Shown here piece after piece: positions 35,786 through 44,265 of a stretch of 64,000 nt of DNA. Each line of letters starts with the position of its first letter. The first letter of the stretch is position 1. Origin of the DNA: Limimaricola cinnabarinus (GTDB lineage: Bacteria; Pseudomonadota; Alphaproteobacteria; Rhodobacterales; Rhodobacteraceae); assembly GCF_002723615.1 (NCBI RefSeq), contig NZ_KZ304958.1, forward strand, positions 78,802-142,801, written 5' to 3'. A program made the position numbers and the translations under genes. The notes beneath the pieces are model-generated. The model worked only from the letters and a program-made list of their open reading frames with translations. It was not told where the DNA came from and ran no database searches.

Positions 35786-36216
35786 GCTTCGGCAAGGCGC
35801 GCCCCGTCGCTTCGGCCCCCATGCGGGCCGGGGCGGCGGGGGCCCTGTCGCGACAAATCTGCTCCTAATCTATCTTATGTATTTTAACTCATCCCTGAAG
35901 TGACTTCAGGGCAACCGATGCGCCGGATCTCAAGCGATCCCGCGCGTGACCAGCCGCCCGCATCATGGTGCCGAAGGCGATTGCAGCAAGAACCACCGCC
36001 CCGTGATGGCAGCCCCCGGTTGCCCCCAGGGAAAGCCCAGCTTCCTGTGACCGCGCAACAGCCGCATCAGCCCCGCCGAACCTCGCAAGCACGAGCCCGG
36101 CCTGACAGCAGTCGCTTCGTTGCCGAACCGGCAACGACCCACTCGGAAATCTGCTCTTTATTGGATCGCATGCGCATTCGATAGTCGCTCCATGTCCACA
36201 AGGAGCGACCAGCCCG
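35786..36216. other. 431-base spacer between the peptidase and ferredoxin genes
   Basis: No gene is supported. It contains a GC-rich arm pair GGCCCCC / GGGGGCC near 35814-35844. An 81-codon minus-strand open frame (35889-36134) has no recognisable motif. AT-rich tracts lie at 35855-35890 and 36147-36180, each starting with AAATCTGCTC. The second tract precedes the ferredoxin gene and probably holds its promoter. Confidence 0.4.
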
Positions 36217-36558
36217 ATGGCCTATGTGATCGCGGAGCCCTGCATCGATATCAAGGACGGCGCCTGCACGCTCGCCTGTCCCGCCGACTGCATCTACGAA
36301 GGCGGGCGGATGTTCTACATCCATCCCGAGGAATGCATCAATTGCGGGCTGTGCCTGTCGATCTGCCCGGTCGATGCGATCCATTACGACGAGGAGCTGC
36401 CCGAAGAGTCGCGGCCCTTCGCCGCCGTCAACCGCGAATTCTTCGGCGCGGAGGTCTCCGGCCTCGGCGATCCCGGCGGCTGGGACAAGTCGGTCTCGGT
36501 CGAGACCGATCATCCGCTCGTCGCCGCCCGTCCCAAACCCGAACGCCAGCCAGCCTGA
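36217..36558 (+). CDS. FdxA-like two-cluster ferredoxin
   Basis: A 113-residue electron carrier resembling the 7Fe FdxA type. The N-terminal site has Cys9, Cys17, Cys21 and Cys25, but the position that carries Cys12 in many FdxA proteins is Ile12. This favours a 3Fe-4S cluster there. The second site is CINCGLCLSICPVD, a standard 4Fe-4S motif. A charged tail with the DDP-like GLGDPGGWDK segment follows. A good ribosome site (AAGGAG) precedes it, and it is followed after 7 bases by the DapA-family gene, so it could supply electrons to a dehydrogenase or oxygenase of the same pathway. That partner is not evident in the window. Confidence 0.85.
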   Translation: MAYVIAEPCIDIKDGACTLACPADCIYEGGRMFYIHPEECINCGLCLSICPVDAIHYDEELPEESRPFAAVNREFFGAEVSGLGDPGGWDKSVSVETDHPLVAARPKPERQPA

Positions 36559-36565
36559 GGTGCAG

Positions 36566-37453
36566 ATGATTACGACGAAACCGCGCGGCGTCATCGCCGC
36601 GATCGCCACCGCCCTGACCGATGACGGCCGGCCCGATCATGCGCCGACGCTGCGCCACGCGCATTGGCTCATGGAAAATGGCTGCGACGGGCTCAACCTG
36701 CTCGGCACGACGGGCGAGGCCAGCTCCCTGCCCGCCGCCGACCGGATGGCGCTGATGAGCGCGATGGCGGGTGAAATCGCGCCCGCGCGGATGATGGTCG
36801 GCACCGGCTGCCCGGACCTCGCCACCACCGTCGCGCTCACGCGTCACGCCGCCGATCTGGGCTTTGCCGGGGCGCTGGTGCTGCCGCCCTACTACTACAA
36901 GGGCGTCGACGAGGCCGGGCTTTACGCCTTCTTCGAAGGGCTGATCGAGGCCACCGCCGACAGGCCGATCCCGATCTACCTCTACAATTTCCCGCAGATG
37001 ACCGGGCTGCGCTTCGCGCCGGGCTTCGCCGCTTGGCTCAAGGCGAGCTTTCCCGACCGGATCGCCGGGGCCAAGGACAGCTCGGGCGATCTCGACTACG
37101 CCGCCGAGCTGGCCAGGATCAGGGGCTTCGACGTCTTCCCGAGCGACGAGGCCGCGCTGGCGCAGGCGCCCGCGCGCGGCTTTGCGGGCTGCATTTCGGC
37201 CACCGTCAACCTCACCGCGCCGCTGGCGCAAAAGCTGTGGCGCACCCCTGCCGAGCCGGGCCTCGCCGAGGAACTCGGCCGCCACCGCCGCGCCATCGCG
37301 GCGACCCCGCTCATTCCCGGCGTCAAGGCGCTGGTGGCGCGGCTGCACGGCGCGCCGGGCTATGCCCGCGTGCTGCCGCCGCTCGCCCCGCTCACGAAAG
37401 ATCAGGCGCAGGCCCTGCCCGCCCTGCCGTCGCGCGCCGCCGAACCGGCCTGA
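36566..37453 (+). CDS. DapA-family class I aldolase/lyase
   Basis: A 295-residue member of the dihydrodipicolinate synthase superfamily. The GTTGEASSLPAADR motif, Tyr140 in IYLYNFPQ and the Schiff-base Lys170 in IAGAKDSSGD are in the standard places. Members cleave or dehydrate 2-keto acids. Directly upstream of an aldehyde dehydrogenase, the best functional parallels are pyrroline-4-hydroxy-2-carboxylate deaminase (hydroxyproline pathway) or keto-deoxy-sugar-acid dehydratases, which make alpha-ketoglutarate semialdehyde. True lysine-pathway DapA is less likely in this context. It starts 7 bases after the ferredoxin stop. Confidence 0.82.
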   Translation: MITTKPRGVIAAIATALTDDGRPDHAPTLRHAHWLMENGCDGLNLLGTTGEASSLPAADRMALMSAMAGEIAPARMMVGTGCPDLATTVALTRHAADLGFAGALVLPPYYYKGVDEAGLYAFFEGLIEATADRPIPIYLYNFPQMTGLRFAPGFAAWLKASFPDRIAGAKDSSGDLDYAAELARIRGFDVFPSDEAALAQAPARGFAGCISATVNLTAPLAQKLWRTPAEPGLAEELGRHRRAIAATPLIPGVKALVARLHGAPGYARVLPPLAPLTKDQAQALPALPSRAAEPA

Positions 37454-37484
37454 GCGACCCAACCAGAAACCACAGGACAGACAG

Positions 37485-38939
37485 ATGAAGATGAACGACG
37501 TGACCAAGCAGCACCGCAACCTGATCGCGGGCGAATGGGTCGAGGGCGCGGATGTCAACGAGAACCGCAACCCCGCCAACACCGACGAGATCGTGGGCCT
37601 CTATGCGCGCGCCTCGAAGGACGACGCCAAGCGCGCCATCGCGGCGGCCCGCGCCGCCTTTCCGGCATGGAGCAAATCCGGCCCGCAGCAGCGCCACGAC
37701 CTGCTGAAGAAGGTCTCCGACACCATCGCCGCGCGTGCAGACGAGCTGGGCGAGCTGCTGGCCCGCGAGGAGGGCAAGACCTTTGCCGAGGCCAAGGGCG
37801 AGGTGATGCGCGCCTCACAGGTCTTCGGCTTCTTTTCGGGCGAGGCGCTGCGCCAGACCGGCGACGCGATCGACAGCGTGCGCCCCGGCGTCGAGGTCAT
37901 GGTACAGCGCGAGGCGCTCGGGGTGATCGGGCTGATCACCCCGTGGAACTTCCCCATCGCCATCCCGGCCTGGAAGATCGCCCCGGCGCTGGCCTTCGGC
38001 AATTGCGTGGTGATCAAGCCCGCCGATCTCACGCCGGGTTGCGCCTGGGCGCTGGCCGAGATCATCCACGAGGCGGGCGCGCCCGAGGGCGTGTTCAACC
38101 TCGTCATGGGCCGCGGCTCGGAAGTGGGCGCCGAGATCCTCGACAGCCCCGAGGTCGACGCGGTGAGCTTCACCGGCTCGGTCGAGACGGGCCGCATGGT
38201 CGCCCGGACATGCGTGGCGCAGATGAAGAAGGTGCAGCTCGAGATGGGCGGCAAGAACCCCCTCGTGGTGCTCGATGACGCCGATCTCGACACGGCGGTG
38301 AACTGCGCGCTGAACGGCGCCTTCTTCTCCACCGGCCAGCGCTGCACCGCCTCCTCGCGGCTGATCGTCACGGCGGGCATCCATGACCGCTTCGTCGAGG
38401 CGCTGACCGAGAAGCTGCGCGCGCTGAAGGTCGGCGATCCGATGGATAGCGCGGTGCATATCGGCCCGGTGGTCGATGAGGGCCAGCTCGAGCAGAACCG
38501 CCGCTACGTGAAGATCGGCCAGGAGGAAGGCGCGACGCTGGTCTGCGGCGGCGAGGTGATCGAAGGCGACACGCCCGGCCATTTCATGACGCCCGCGCTT
38601 TTCACCGGCACCACCAACGAGATGCGCATCAACCGCGAGGAGATCTTCGGACCCGTCGCCACGGTGATCAAGGTCGCCGATTACGACGAGGCGCTGCGCG
38701 TGGCCAATGACACCGATTTCGGCCTCTCCGCCGGGATCTGCACCACCAATCTCGGCCATGCCGCGCATTTCCGCCGCCATGCCGAGGCCGGGATGATCAT
38801 GGTCAACCTGCCGACGGCGGGCGTCGATTACCACACCCCCTTCGGCGGGCGTAAGGGGTCGAGCTACGGGCCGCGCGAGCAGGGGCAATACGCGCGCGAA
38901 TTCTACACCACGGTCAAGACCAGCTACATCCAGGCCTGA
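37485..38939 (+). CDS. aldehyde dehydrogenase, alpha-ketoglutarate-semialdehyde dehydrogenase-like
   Basis: A 484-residue ALDH with GLITPWNFPIAIPAWKIAPALAFGN, the catalytic LEMGGKNPLVVL, and Cys287 in FSTGQRCTASSRL. NREEIFGPVATVIK and the late TAGVDYHTPFGGRKGSSYGPREQG are also present; this C-terminal glycine- and arginine-rich loop is typical of the KGSADH/aldehyde dehydrogenase group that processes dicarboxylate semialdehydes. It is 31 bases after the DapA-family gene, and the pair would convert a C5 keto-acid precursor to 2-oxoglutarate. The final substrate is inferred. It ends at a strong terminator. Confidence 0.85.
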   Translation: MKMNDVTKQHRNLIAGEWVEGADVNENRNPANTDEIVGLYARASKDDAKRAIAAARAAFPAWSKSGPQQRHDLLKKVSDTIAARADELGELLAREEGKTFAEAKGEVMRASQVFGFFSGEALRQTGDAIDSVRPGVEVMVQREALGVIGLITPWNFPIAIPAWKIAPALAFGNCVVIKPADLTPGCAWALAEIIHEAGAPEGVFNLVMGRGSEVGAEILDSPEVDAVSFTGSVETGRMVARTCVAQMKKVQLEMGGKNPLVVLDDADLDTAVNCALNGAFFSTGQRCTASSRLIVTAGIHDRFVEALTEKLRALKVGDPMDSAVHIGPVVDEGQLEQNRRYVKIGQEEGATLVCGGEVIEGDTPGHFMTPALFTGTTNEMRINREEIFGPVATVIKVADYDEALRVANDTDFGLSAGICTTNLGHAAHFRRHAEAGMIMVNLPTAGVDYHTPFGGRKGSSYGPREQGQYAREFYTTVKTSYIQA

Positions 38940-38977
38940 CCTTTGAACGGCGCCACCCCCTCCTCCCGGTGGCACCC

Positions 38978-39013
38978 GGCGCGCGTCCGCTTCCTCGCGG
39001 CGCGCGCCTTTTT
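38978..39013 (+). terminator. intrinsic terminator after the aldehyde dehydrogenase
   Basis: GGCGCGCGTCCGC pairs with GCGGCGCGCGCC (one bulge) around a 6-base loop and is followed by TTTTT. It closes the 36.2-38.9 kb operon 38 bases after the stop codon. Confidence 0.8.
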
Positions 39014-39169
39014 GCGTCCGGCCCGACGCCTGCGCATGGCCCGCGCCACGCATCGCGCGACGCGCGCGATCGGCCTCGCCCTGATCCGGCGTGCGGTCTC
39101 TCGGGTCTCGTTTGAAGGTTCGGGGCCGGGCGCTCGGCCGCCCTCAGTCGCGGGCACAAGGCGCGCGGC

Positions 39170-40108
39170 TCACGCGCCCTCCAGCGCGTTGAACTTGCGC
39201 ATCCAGGGCGCATCGCGCAGCGTCTCCAGCCCTTCGGCCAGCTGCGCGGCCAGCGCCTCGGCGGCGGGGGTGAGCTTGCGGCGGCGCGGGACGAGCAGCC
39301 CCAGCTCCAGCCCGCCGAGCCGCGTGCCTTCGAGCGGCACCGCGACGATGCTGCCCTCGGCCAGTTCGCGCACCATGCCGAGCGGCGTGTAGAAGGCGAC
39401 GCCGTCGCCATCGAGGATCAGCGGCTTGAGCATCATCAGGTTGTTGGAGGCGGCGAGCACGCGGCCCGTCCGCTTGAGCACCGACAGCTCCATCTCGATC
39501 AGCGAGCGGATCGGCGCGGTGTCGAGCTGCAACAGGAGATTGTATCGCGCGCAATCGCTCAACGTGACGGAGCGCCGCTCGGCCAGCGGATGGCCCGCCG
39601 CGACCATCGCCATCAGCGGCATCGGGATCGGCGAGATGAATTCGGTGTCTTCGGGCCGGGCGAGGCTGAAGGTGATCCCGAGATCGGCCTCGCCCTCCGC
39701 GACCATGGTGGTGACGGTGCCATGCGCCCCGGTGCGCACGCGAAAATCGACCTTGGGGTGGGTCTTGTGAAAGAGCCCCACCTGTTCGGGCAGGAAGCTC
39801 ACCAAGAGGCTGTCGAGCGAGGCGATAGAGACGGTGCCGGTCTTTTCGCCCCTGAGCGCGCCAAGTTCGCCCTTCAACACCTCGAAATCATTGAGAGTCT
39901 GGTCGGCATGGGTCAGCAGCGTCTTGCCGGCCTGGGTCAGCCGCAGCCCGCCGGGCAGCCGCTCGAACAGCGGCGTGCCGAGCTCGTCCTCGACCTTCTG
40001 GATCTGCCGACTGATCGCCGAGGCGGCGACATGCAGCTGCTCGGACGCCGCGCGGATCGAGCCCGCGCGGGCCACCACCGTGAAATAGCGCAGGAAGGCA
40101 GCATGCAT
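39170..40108 (-). CDS. LysR-family transcriptional regulator
   Basis: A 312-residue LysR-type protein: FLRYFTVVARAGSIRAASEQLHVAASAISRQIQKVEDELG at the N-terminus, then the effector domain beginning KTGTVSIASLDSLLVSF. The start lies 15 bases after the crotonase stop on the same strand, so it appears to be the last gene of the importer-CoA operon. This is unusual for LysR genes, which are normally divergent from their targets. It may regulate the operon from a distance through the spacer at 46104-46309. Confidence 0.87.
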   Translation of the reverse strand: MHAAFLRYFTVVARAGSIRAASEQLHVAASAISRQIQKVEDELGTPLFERLPGGLRLTQAGKTLLTHADQTLNDFEVLKGELGALRGEKTGTVSIASLDSLLVSFLPEQVGLFHKTHPKVDFRVRTGAHGTVTTMVAEGEADLGITFSLARPEDTEFISPIPMPLMAMVAAGHPLAERRSVTLSDCARYNLLLQLDTAPIRSLIEMELSVLKRTGRVLAASNNLMMLKPLILDGDGVAFYTPLGMVRELAEGSIVAVPLEGTRLGGLELGLLVPRRRKLTPAAEALAAQLAEGLETLRDAPWMRKFNALEGA

Positions 40109-40123
40109 GTCGTCACTCCGGTC

Positions 40124-40897
40124 TCAGGCCCCCTGCCAGACGGGGGCGCGTTTTTCGAGAAAGGCGCGAACGCCTTCGTCAGCATCCGCGCTTTTCAGGG
40201 CCTTCACAACCGCAGGCAGCTTCATCGCCTGCGCCTCGCGCGGCGAAAGATGGCCGGTGCGGTTCACCACCTGCTTGATCGCCCGCAGCGACAGCGGCGC
40301 CGAGGCGGCGATGTCCTCGACCCAGCGCTCGGTGACGGCATCGAGTTCGCCCGCCCCCGCCACCTCGTTGACGAGACCGAAGCGCTCCATCGTGGCCGCG
40401 TCGATCCGCCGCCCGCCGAGCATCACCCCCATGGCGAGGTTGTGCGGGATCTTGCGCTGCAGCATCACCATGCCGCCATCGAGCGGCATCCGCCCCACCC
40501 GCGCCTCGGGCAGGCCGAACTTCGCGGTCTCGGAGGCCAGGACGATATCGGCCCCCAGCACCATCTCGAAGCCGCCGCCGAGCGCGTAGCCATTGACCCG
40601 CGCGATCAGCGGCACGTCGAGCGAGCGGCGGAAGGTGATGCCGCCAAAGCCGTTGGGGCGCGGCGCGGCCCAGTACTCCAGCCCCGAAAGCGACGAGTCC
40701 TTCATGTCGGCCCCGACCGAAAACGCCTTTTCCCCCGCCCCGGTGAGGACCGCGACGGAGATGTCGTCGCGCTCCTCGATGTCGCACCAGATCCGCTCGA
40801 GCGCGGCCTCGGTCTTCTGGTCGATGGCGTTCATCACCTCGGGCCGGTCGATGGTGACGCGGGCGACGCGGTCGCGGACCTCGTAATGAACGCTCAT
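40124..40897 (-). CDS. enoyl-CoA hydratase/isomerase (crotonase) family protein
   Basis: A 257-residue crotonase-fold protein with the early DRPEVMNAIDQKTEAAL, the CoA/oxyanion segment INGYALGGGFEMVLGADIVLAS and LPEARVGRMPLDGGMVMLQRKIPHNLAMGVMLGG. Aligned by eye to classical enoyl-CoA hydratase, the first catalytic glutamate (LPEARVG) is kept but the second position, in the LAM segment, is glycine. A reaction other than simple hydration, such as isomerisation or carnitine-type chemistry, is therefore possible. The start overlaps the CoA-transferase stop (ATGA). Confidence 0.85.
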   Translation of the reverse strand: MSVHYEVRDRVARVTIDRPEVMNAIDQKTEAALERIWCDIEERDDISVAVLTGAGEKAFSVGADMKDSSLSGLEYWAAPRPNGFGGITFRRSLDVPLIARVNGYALGGGFEMVLGADIVLASETAKFGLPEARVGRMPLDGGMVMLQRKIPHNLAMGVMLGGRRIDAATMERFGLVNEVAGAGELDAVTERWVEDIAASAPLSLRAIKQVVNRTGHLSPREAQAMKLPAVVKALKSADADEGVRAFLEKRAPVWQGA

Positions 40898-42054
40898 GCC
40901 ACCTGCGCCTTCTTCGGCGCGAGCGATGCGAGGATCTCGCCATTGTGCTCGCCAAGCTGCGGCGGACCCTGCCGGACCGAGAGCGGCGCCGCCGACATGT
41001 CGATCGGGCTGCCGACGAGGCGGATCTTGCCCGCCGGCGTCTCGCCCGCTTCGATCACCATGTTGTTCACGTGGGTCTGCTCGTCATCCAACGCCTCGGC
41101 CAGCGTGCGCACCGGCGCGCAGAGGATGTCGACCTCTTCGAGCCGCTTCAGCCAATGCTCGCGGCTGTTCTCGGCGAAGCCCGCCTTGAAGATCGCCTGA
41201 AGCTCGGAGCGATGCGCGGCCTGCGCGTCGAAATCCTTGAAGCGCTCCTCCTTCGACAGGTCCTCGATCCCCAGCGCGTTGCAGATGTCGCGCAGCGGGT
41301 TCTCCTTGAAGGCGCCGACCATGACGAAGGGCTCGGTCGTGGTCTCGAACACGCCGGTGAGCGGGAAGGCCCCCCAGTTCAGGTCGCGGCCCCGCATCAT
41401 ATGCGCCGCCGCCTCCTGCATCTGCATCGCCAGCATCGACGAATAGAGGCTCACCGCCACCTGCTGGCCTTCGCCGGTCTTCTGGCGCTGCAACAGCGCC
41501 AGAAGCACGCCTTGGACGAGATGCATGCCGGCGGTGTAGTCGCACAACGCGGTCGAGAAGATGGCGCGGGGCAGTTCGGGGTCGGCGCGGCGCTCCATCA
41601 CGCCGCTCATCGCCTGGGCGAGGATGTCCTGCCCGCCCTTGTGCTTGTTGGGGCCTTCGAGCCCGAAGCCGGTGCCCACGGCGAAGATGATGCCGGGGTT
41701 GCGGGCCTTGAGCTCTTCGTAGCCCATGCCCATCCGCTCCATCACGCCGGGGCGGAAATTGTTGACCACGACGTCGGCGCCGTCGATCAGCTCCAGCACC
41801 TGGGCGCGGGCCTCCTCGGATTTGAGGTTGAGCGCGAGGCTCTTCTTGTTGCGATTGAGCGAGCAGAAGATCGGGTTGTTGAGCCCGTCCGGGTCGGCGC
41901 CCAGAGACCAGCGCGACAGGTCGCCGATCTTCTCCTTTTCGACCTTGATCACCTCGGCGCCGTAATCGGCGAGCACCTGGGTGCAGGAGGGTCCGAGCAT
42001 CACCTGGGTGAAATCGATCACCTTGATGCCTTCGAGGGGGAGAGCTTGGGTCAT
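40894..42054 (-). CDS. CaiB/BaiF family (class III) CoA-transferase
   Basis: A 386-residue class III CoA-transferase. It opens with LEGIKVIDFTQVMLGPSCTQVLADYGAEVIKVEK. It has SLNRNKKSLALNLKS, the NNFRPGVMERMGMGYEEL segment and GGQDILAQAMSGVM, whose aspartate is the usual catalytic residue. It activates an organic acid by moving CoA from a donor thioester. It is flanked by a crotonase and a FAD oxidoreductase in overlapping order (TAATG with the oxidoreductase). The acid is probably the ligand of the upstream ABC importer. Confidence 0.9.
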   Translation of the reverse strand: MTQALPLEGIKVIDFTQVMLGPSCTQVLADYGAEVIKVEKEKIGDLSRWSLGADPDGLNNPIFCSLNRNKKSLALNLKSEEARAQVLELIDGADVVVNNFRPGVMERMGMGYEELKARNPGIIFAVGTGFGLEGPNKHKGGQDILAQAMSGVMERRADPELPRAIFSTALCDYTAGMHLVQGVLLALLQRQKTGEGQQVAVSLYSSMLAMQMQEAAAHMMRGRDLNWGAFPLTGVFETTTEPFVMVGAFKENPLRDICNALGIEDLSKEERFKDFDAQAAHRSELQAIFKAGFAENSREHWLKRLEEVDILCAPVRTLAEALDDEQTHVNNMVIEAGETPAGKIRLVGSPIDMSAAPLSVRQGPPQLGEHNGEILASLAPKKAQVA

Positions 42055-43415
42055 TATTCTGCGGCCTCCATGACGAGGGCGTTGGACGAGGGCACGTCGC
42101 CGGGATCGGCACCCTGCGCGCGCATCTGTTTCTGGATCGCGGAGACATCCGCCTCGCGCACCGTGACGCCGGCATTGAGCGCGACGGTCGCGGCGACGCC
42201 CACGGCTTCGCCTTGCGCCATGCAGGGCGGGATCTCGCGGCTCTTCTTCTGGGCCTGCGGGGTGCAGGAATAGTGACGGCCCGCGACCAGCAGGTTGTCG
42301 ACATCCTTGGGCACCAGCGCGCCGTAAGGCGTGTAGTAGTCGCGGCCCCGGCAGACGGTGTCGGCGAAGTGGCGGCGCTTCATCACGTCGTCCTTGGTGA
42401 CGACGTATTCGCCTTCGAGGAGCCGCGTGGTGCGCACCCCGGTCTGCGGCGCGAAATCGACGACATGCGCCTTTTCGAAGCCCGGCAGGTTCTCGCGGGC
42501 GAAGGTCATCAGCCGCTCCATCCGCTTGCGGCCCTCGAACTCGGCGCCGGTCAGCCCCTCGACCGAGAGGCCGCTATATTGCGGCATGTGCGGGCAGTTG
42601 AGCCAGATCACGCCCGGCAGCGGCGTCTTGAGCCACCAGTAGTTCCAGCAGCCGCCGATGATCCGCTTGGCCTCGTGGTCGAGCCGCTGGAACTCCTCGG
42701 GGTTGGCATACTGCCAGGCCTCGGCGCGGTCGGTGTCGACATTGCCCCAGCGCGAGACGGTGGTGACGATGAAGCTCGCCTCCTGGAACTTGGCACCCGC
42801 CGAGGCCGCGACGTCGAGATCGCCCGACGCGTCGATGATCACGTCGCCCATGATCGCCTGGCGGCCTTGCTTGGTCTCGCAGATCACGCCCTTGGCGACG
42901 CCGTCCTCGACGATGGTCTCCGAGAACCAGCTATGCAGGCGCAGCTTGACCTTGGCGTCCTCCATCAGGTCGTAGGAGACCTTCTTGTAGCCGTCGGGGT
43001 CGAAGGCGGCGGCAAAGCAGACCGGGTGCGGCATCGACTGGGTGTGAAAGTCGAACATCCCCCAGCGCGAGTATTTCTTCCAGTTCTCCTGCGTCTCGCG
43101 GCGGCCGGGCATCCGGTCCTCCTCGGGGGGCGTGTGGCACAGGCCGATGGAGCGCATCCGCTCGATCATCTCCATGCAGATGCCCTTCACCGTGATCTCG
43201 GTGTCGTTGTGCATGTCGTCCAAGAGCAGCACCATGCCGCCCGCGGCAAGGCCGCCCAGATAGGGGTAGCGCTCCAGGAGCGTGACCGAGGCACCGTTGC
43301 GGGCGGCGGAGACGGCGGCGGAGATCCCGGCGGGGCCACCCCCGACCACGACGACGTCGGAGCGGTCGACCACGGGCACGTCGCGCAGACTCTCCCTGAC
43401 GGTTTTGTTCAGCAT
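42054..43415 (-). CDS. FAD-dependent oxidoreductase (FAD_oxidored type)
   Basis: A 453-residue flavoprotein. The N-terminal dinucleotide motif is VVVVGGGPAGISAAVSAARNGASVTLLER, and the second FAD contact is GALVPKDVDNLLVAGRHYSC near the C-terminus, with GEAVGVAATVAL closing the fold. It belongs to the broad PF12831-type family of FAD enzymes, mostly with unknown substrates. An AGGAG ribosome site lies 7 bases before the ATG, and the stop overlaps the CoA-transferase start. It may dehydrogenate or reduce the imported acid. Confidence 0.8.
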   Translation of the reverse strand: MLNKTVRESLRDVPVVDRSDVVVVGGGPAGISAAVSAARNGASVTLLERYPYLGGLAAGGMVLLLDDMHNDTEITVKGICMEMIERMRSIGLCHTPPEEDRMPGRRETQENWKKYSRWGMFDFHTQSMPHPVCFAAAFDPDGYKKVSYDLMEDAKVKLRLHSWFSETIVEDGVAKGVICETKQGRQAIMGDVIIDASGDLDVAASAGAKFQEASFIVTTVSRWGNVDTDRAEAWQYANPEEFQRLDHEAKRIIGGCWNYWWLKTPLPGVIWLNCPHMPQYSGLSVEGLTGAEFEGRKRMERLMTFARENLPGFEKAHVVDFAPQTGVRTTRLLEGEYVVTKDDVMKRRHFADTVCRGRDYYTPYGALVPKDVDNLLVAGRHYSCTPQAQKKSREIPPCMAQGEAVGVAATVALNAGVTVREADVSAIQKQMRAQGADPGDVPSSNALVMEAAE

Positions 43416-43448
43416 CTTGATTCTCCTAAATATTCTGTTGCGCGGCGG

Positions 43449-44264
43449 TCAGTGGACGTCCGAGGTCTTCCAGCGGATGAGCTTGGCTTCGGCAAAGCTC
43501 ACCAGGGCGAACATCACGACCGCGAGAAGGGCTGCGGTGAAGACGGTGGCGTAGAGCAGCGGCGAGCGGAAATTGAAGGTCGCCTCGATGATCAGCGCGC
43601 CAAGGCCGAAATTGGAGCCGATCCATTCCGCCACGATCGCGCCGATGACGCAGGTGGTGGAGGCGATCTTCAGCGCCGCGAAGAGAAAGGGCAGCGAGCT
43701 TTGCAGGCGGACCTTCCAGAAGATCTCCCAGTTCGAGGCCGAGAGCACGCGCATCAGGTCGAGCGTGGCGGGCGAGACCGCCTTGAGGCCGCGCACCATG
43801 TTGACCAGCGTCGGGAAGAAGCAGATCAGACCGGCGATGATGATCTTGGGCGCGAAGCCATTGCCGAAGATCAGAACGAGGACCGGCGCCAGCGCGATGA
43901 TCGGGATGGTGTTGATGAACACCGCGATCGGGAAGAAGGCGCGCTCGGCGGTGGTGTTGTGGACGAACCAGACCGCCAGAGCGATCGCCACCAGATTGCC
44001 CGCGACAAAGCCGAGCGCGGCCTCGAAGAAGGTGGGCCAGAAGTTGAGCCAGAGCGTGCCGGCATTTTCCTGAAAGGCGTTCAGAACCGCGACCGGGCTC
44101 GGCGCCATGTATTCGGGCACCTCGAAGAACCACACCACGCCCTGCCACAGGAGCAGCAGCCCCGCCACGGCGGCGAGCGCCGGGCCGCGCGCGACGACCG
44201 CGTCGAGCATCCGGTTCACGCGCGGCGCGGGCACCGGCATCGGGATTTGGCTTGCCTCGGCCAT
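43449..44264 (-). CDS. ABC transporter permease, NitT/TauT/SsuC-like
   Basis: A 271-residue inner-membrane permease with about six hydrophobic segments (starting GPALAAVAGLLLLWQGVVWFF). The EAA loop contains DLMRVLSASNWEIFWKVRLQSSLPFLFAALKIAST and GAIVAEWIGSNFGLGALI, hallmarks of the SsuC/TauC family. It lies one base after the ATPase stop and before the FAD oxidoreductase. It forms the channel for the importer whose binding protein heads the operon. Confidence 0.9.
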   Translation of the reverse strand: MAEASQIPMPVPAPRVNRMLDAVVARGPALAAVAGLLLLWQGVVWFFEVPEYMAPSPVAVLNAFQENAGTLWLNFWPTFFEAALGFVAGNLVAIALAVWFVHNTTAERAFFPIAVFINTIPIIALAPVLVLIFGNGFAPKIIIAGLICFFPTLVNMVRGLKAVSPATLDLMRVLSASNWEIFWKVRLQSSLPFLFAALKIASTTCVIGAIVAEWIGSNFGLGALIIEATFNFRSPLLYATVFTAALLAVVMFALVSFAEAKLIRWKTSDVH

Positions 44265-44265
44265 C

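Noticed and set aside
35889..36134. 81-codon minus-strand frame in the peptidase-ferredoxin spacer
   Set aside because: No ribosome site, family motif or neighbour supports it. It is noted under the spacer entry but not called a gene.
36566..37453. Lysine-pathway dihydrodipicolinate synthase (dapA)
   Set aside because: The fold and Schiff-base lysine match, but the operon context (ferredoxin before it, semialdehyde-type ALDH after it, peptide importer upstream) argues for a catabolic member of the family.
40894..42054. Carnitine pathway (caiB with caiD)
   Set aside because: A CaiB-type transferase next to a crotonase is suggestive. However, there is no CaiA, CaiC or betaine-type transporter, and the crotonase lacks the usual second glutamate.
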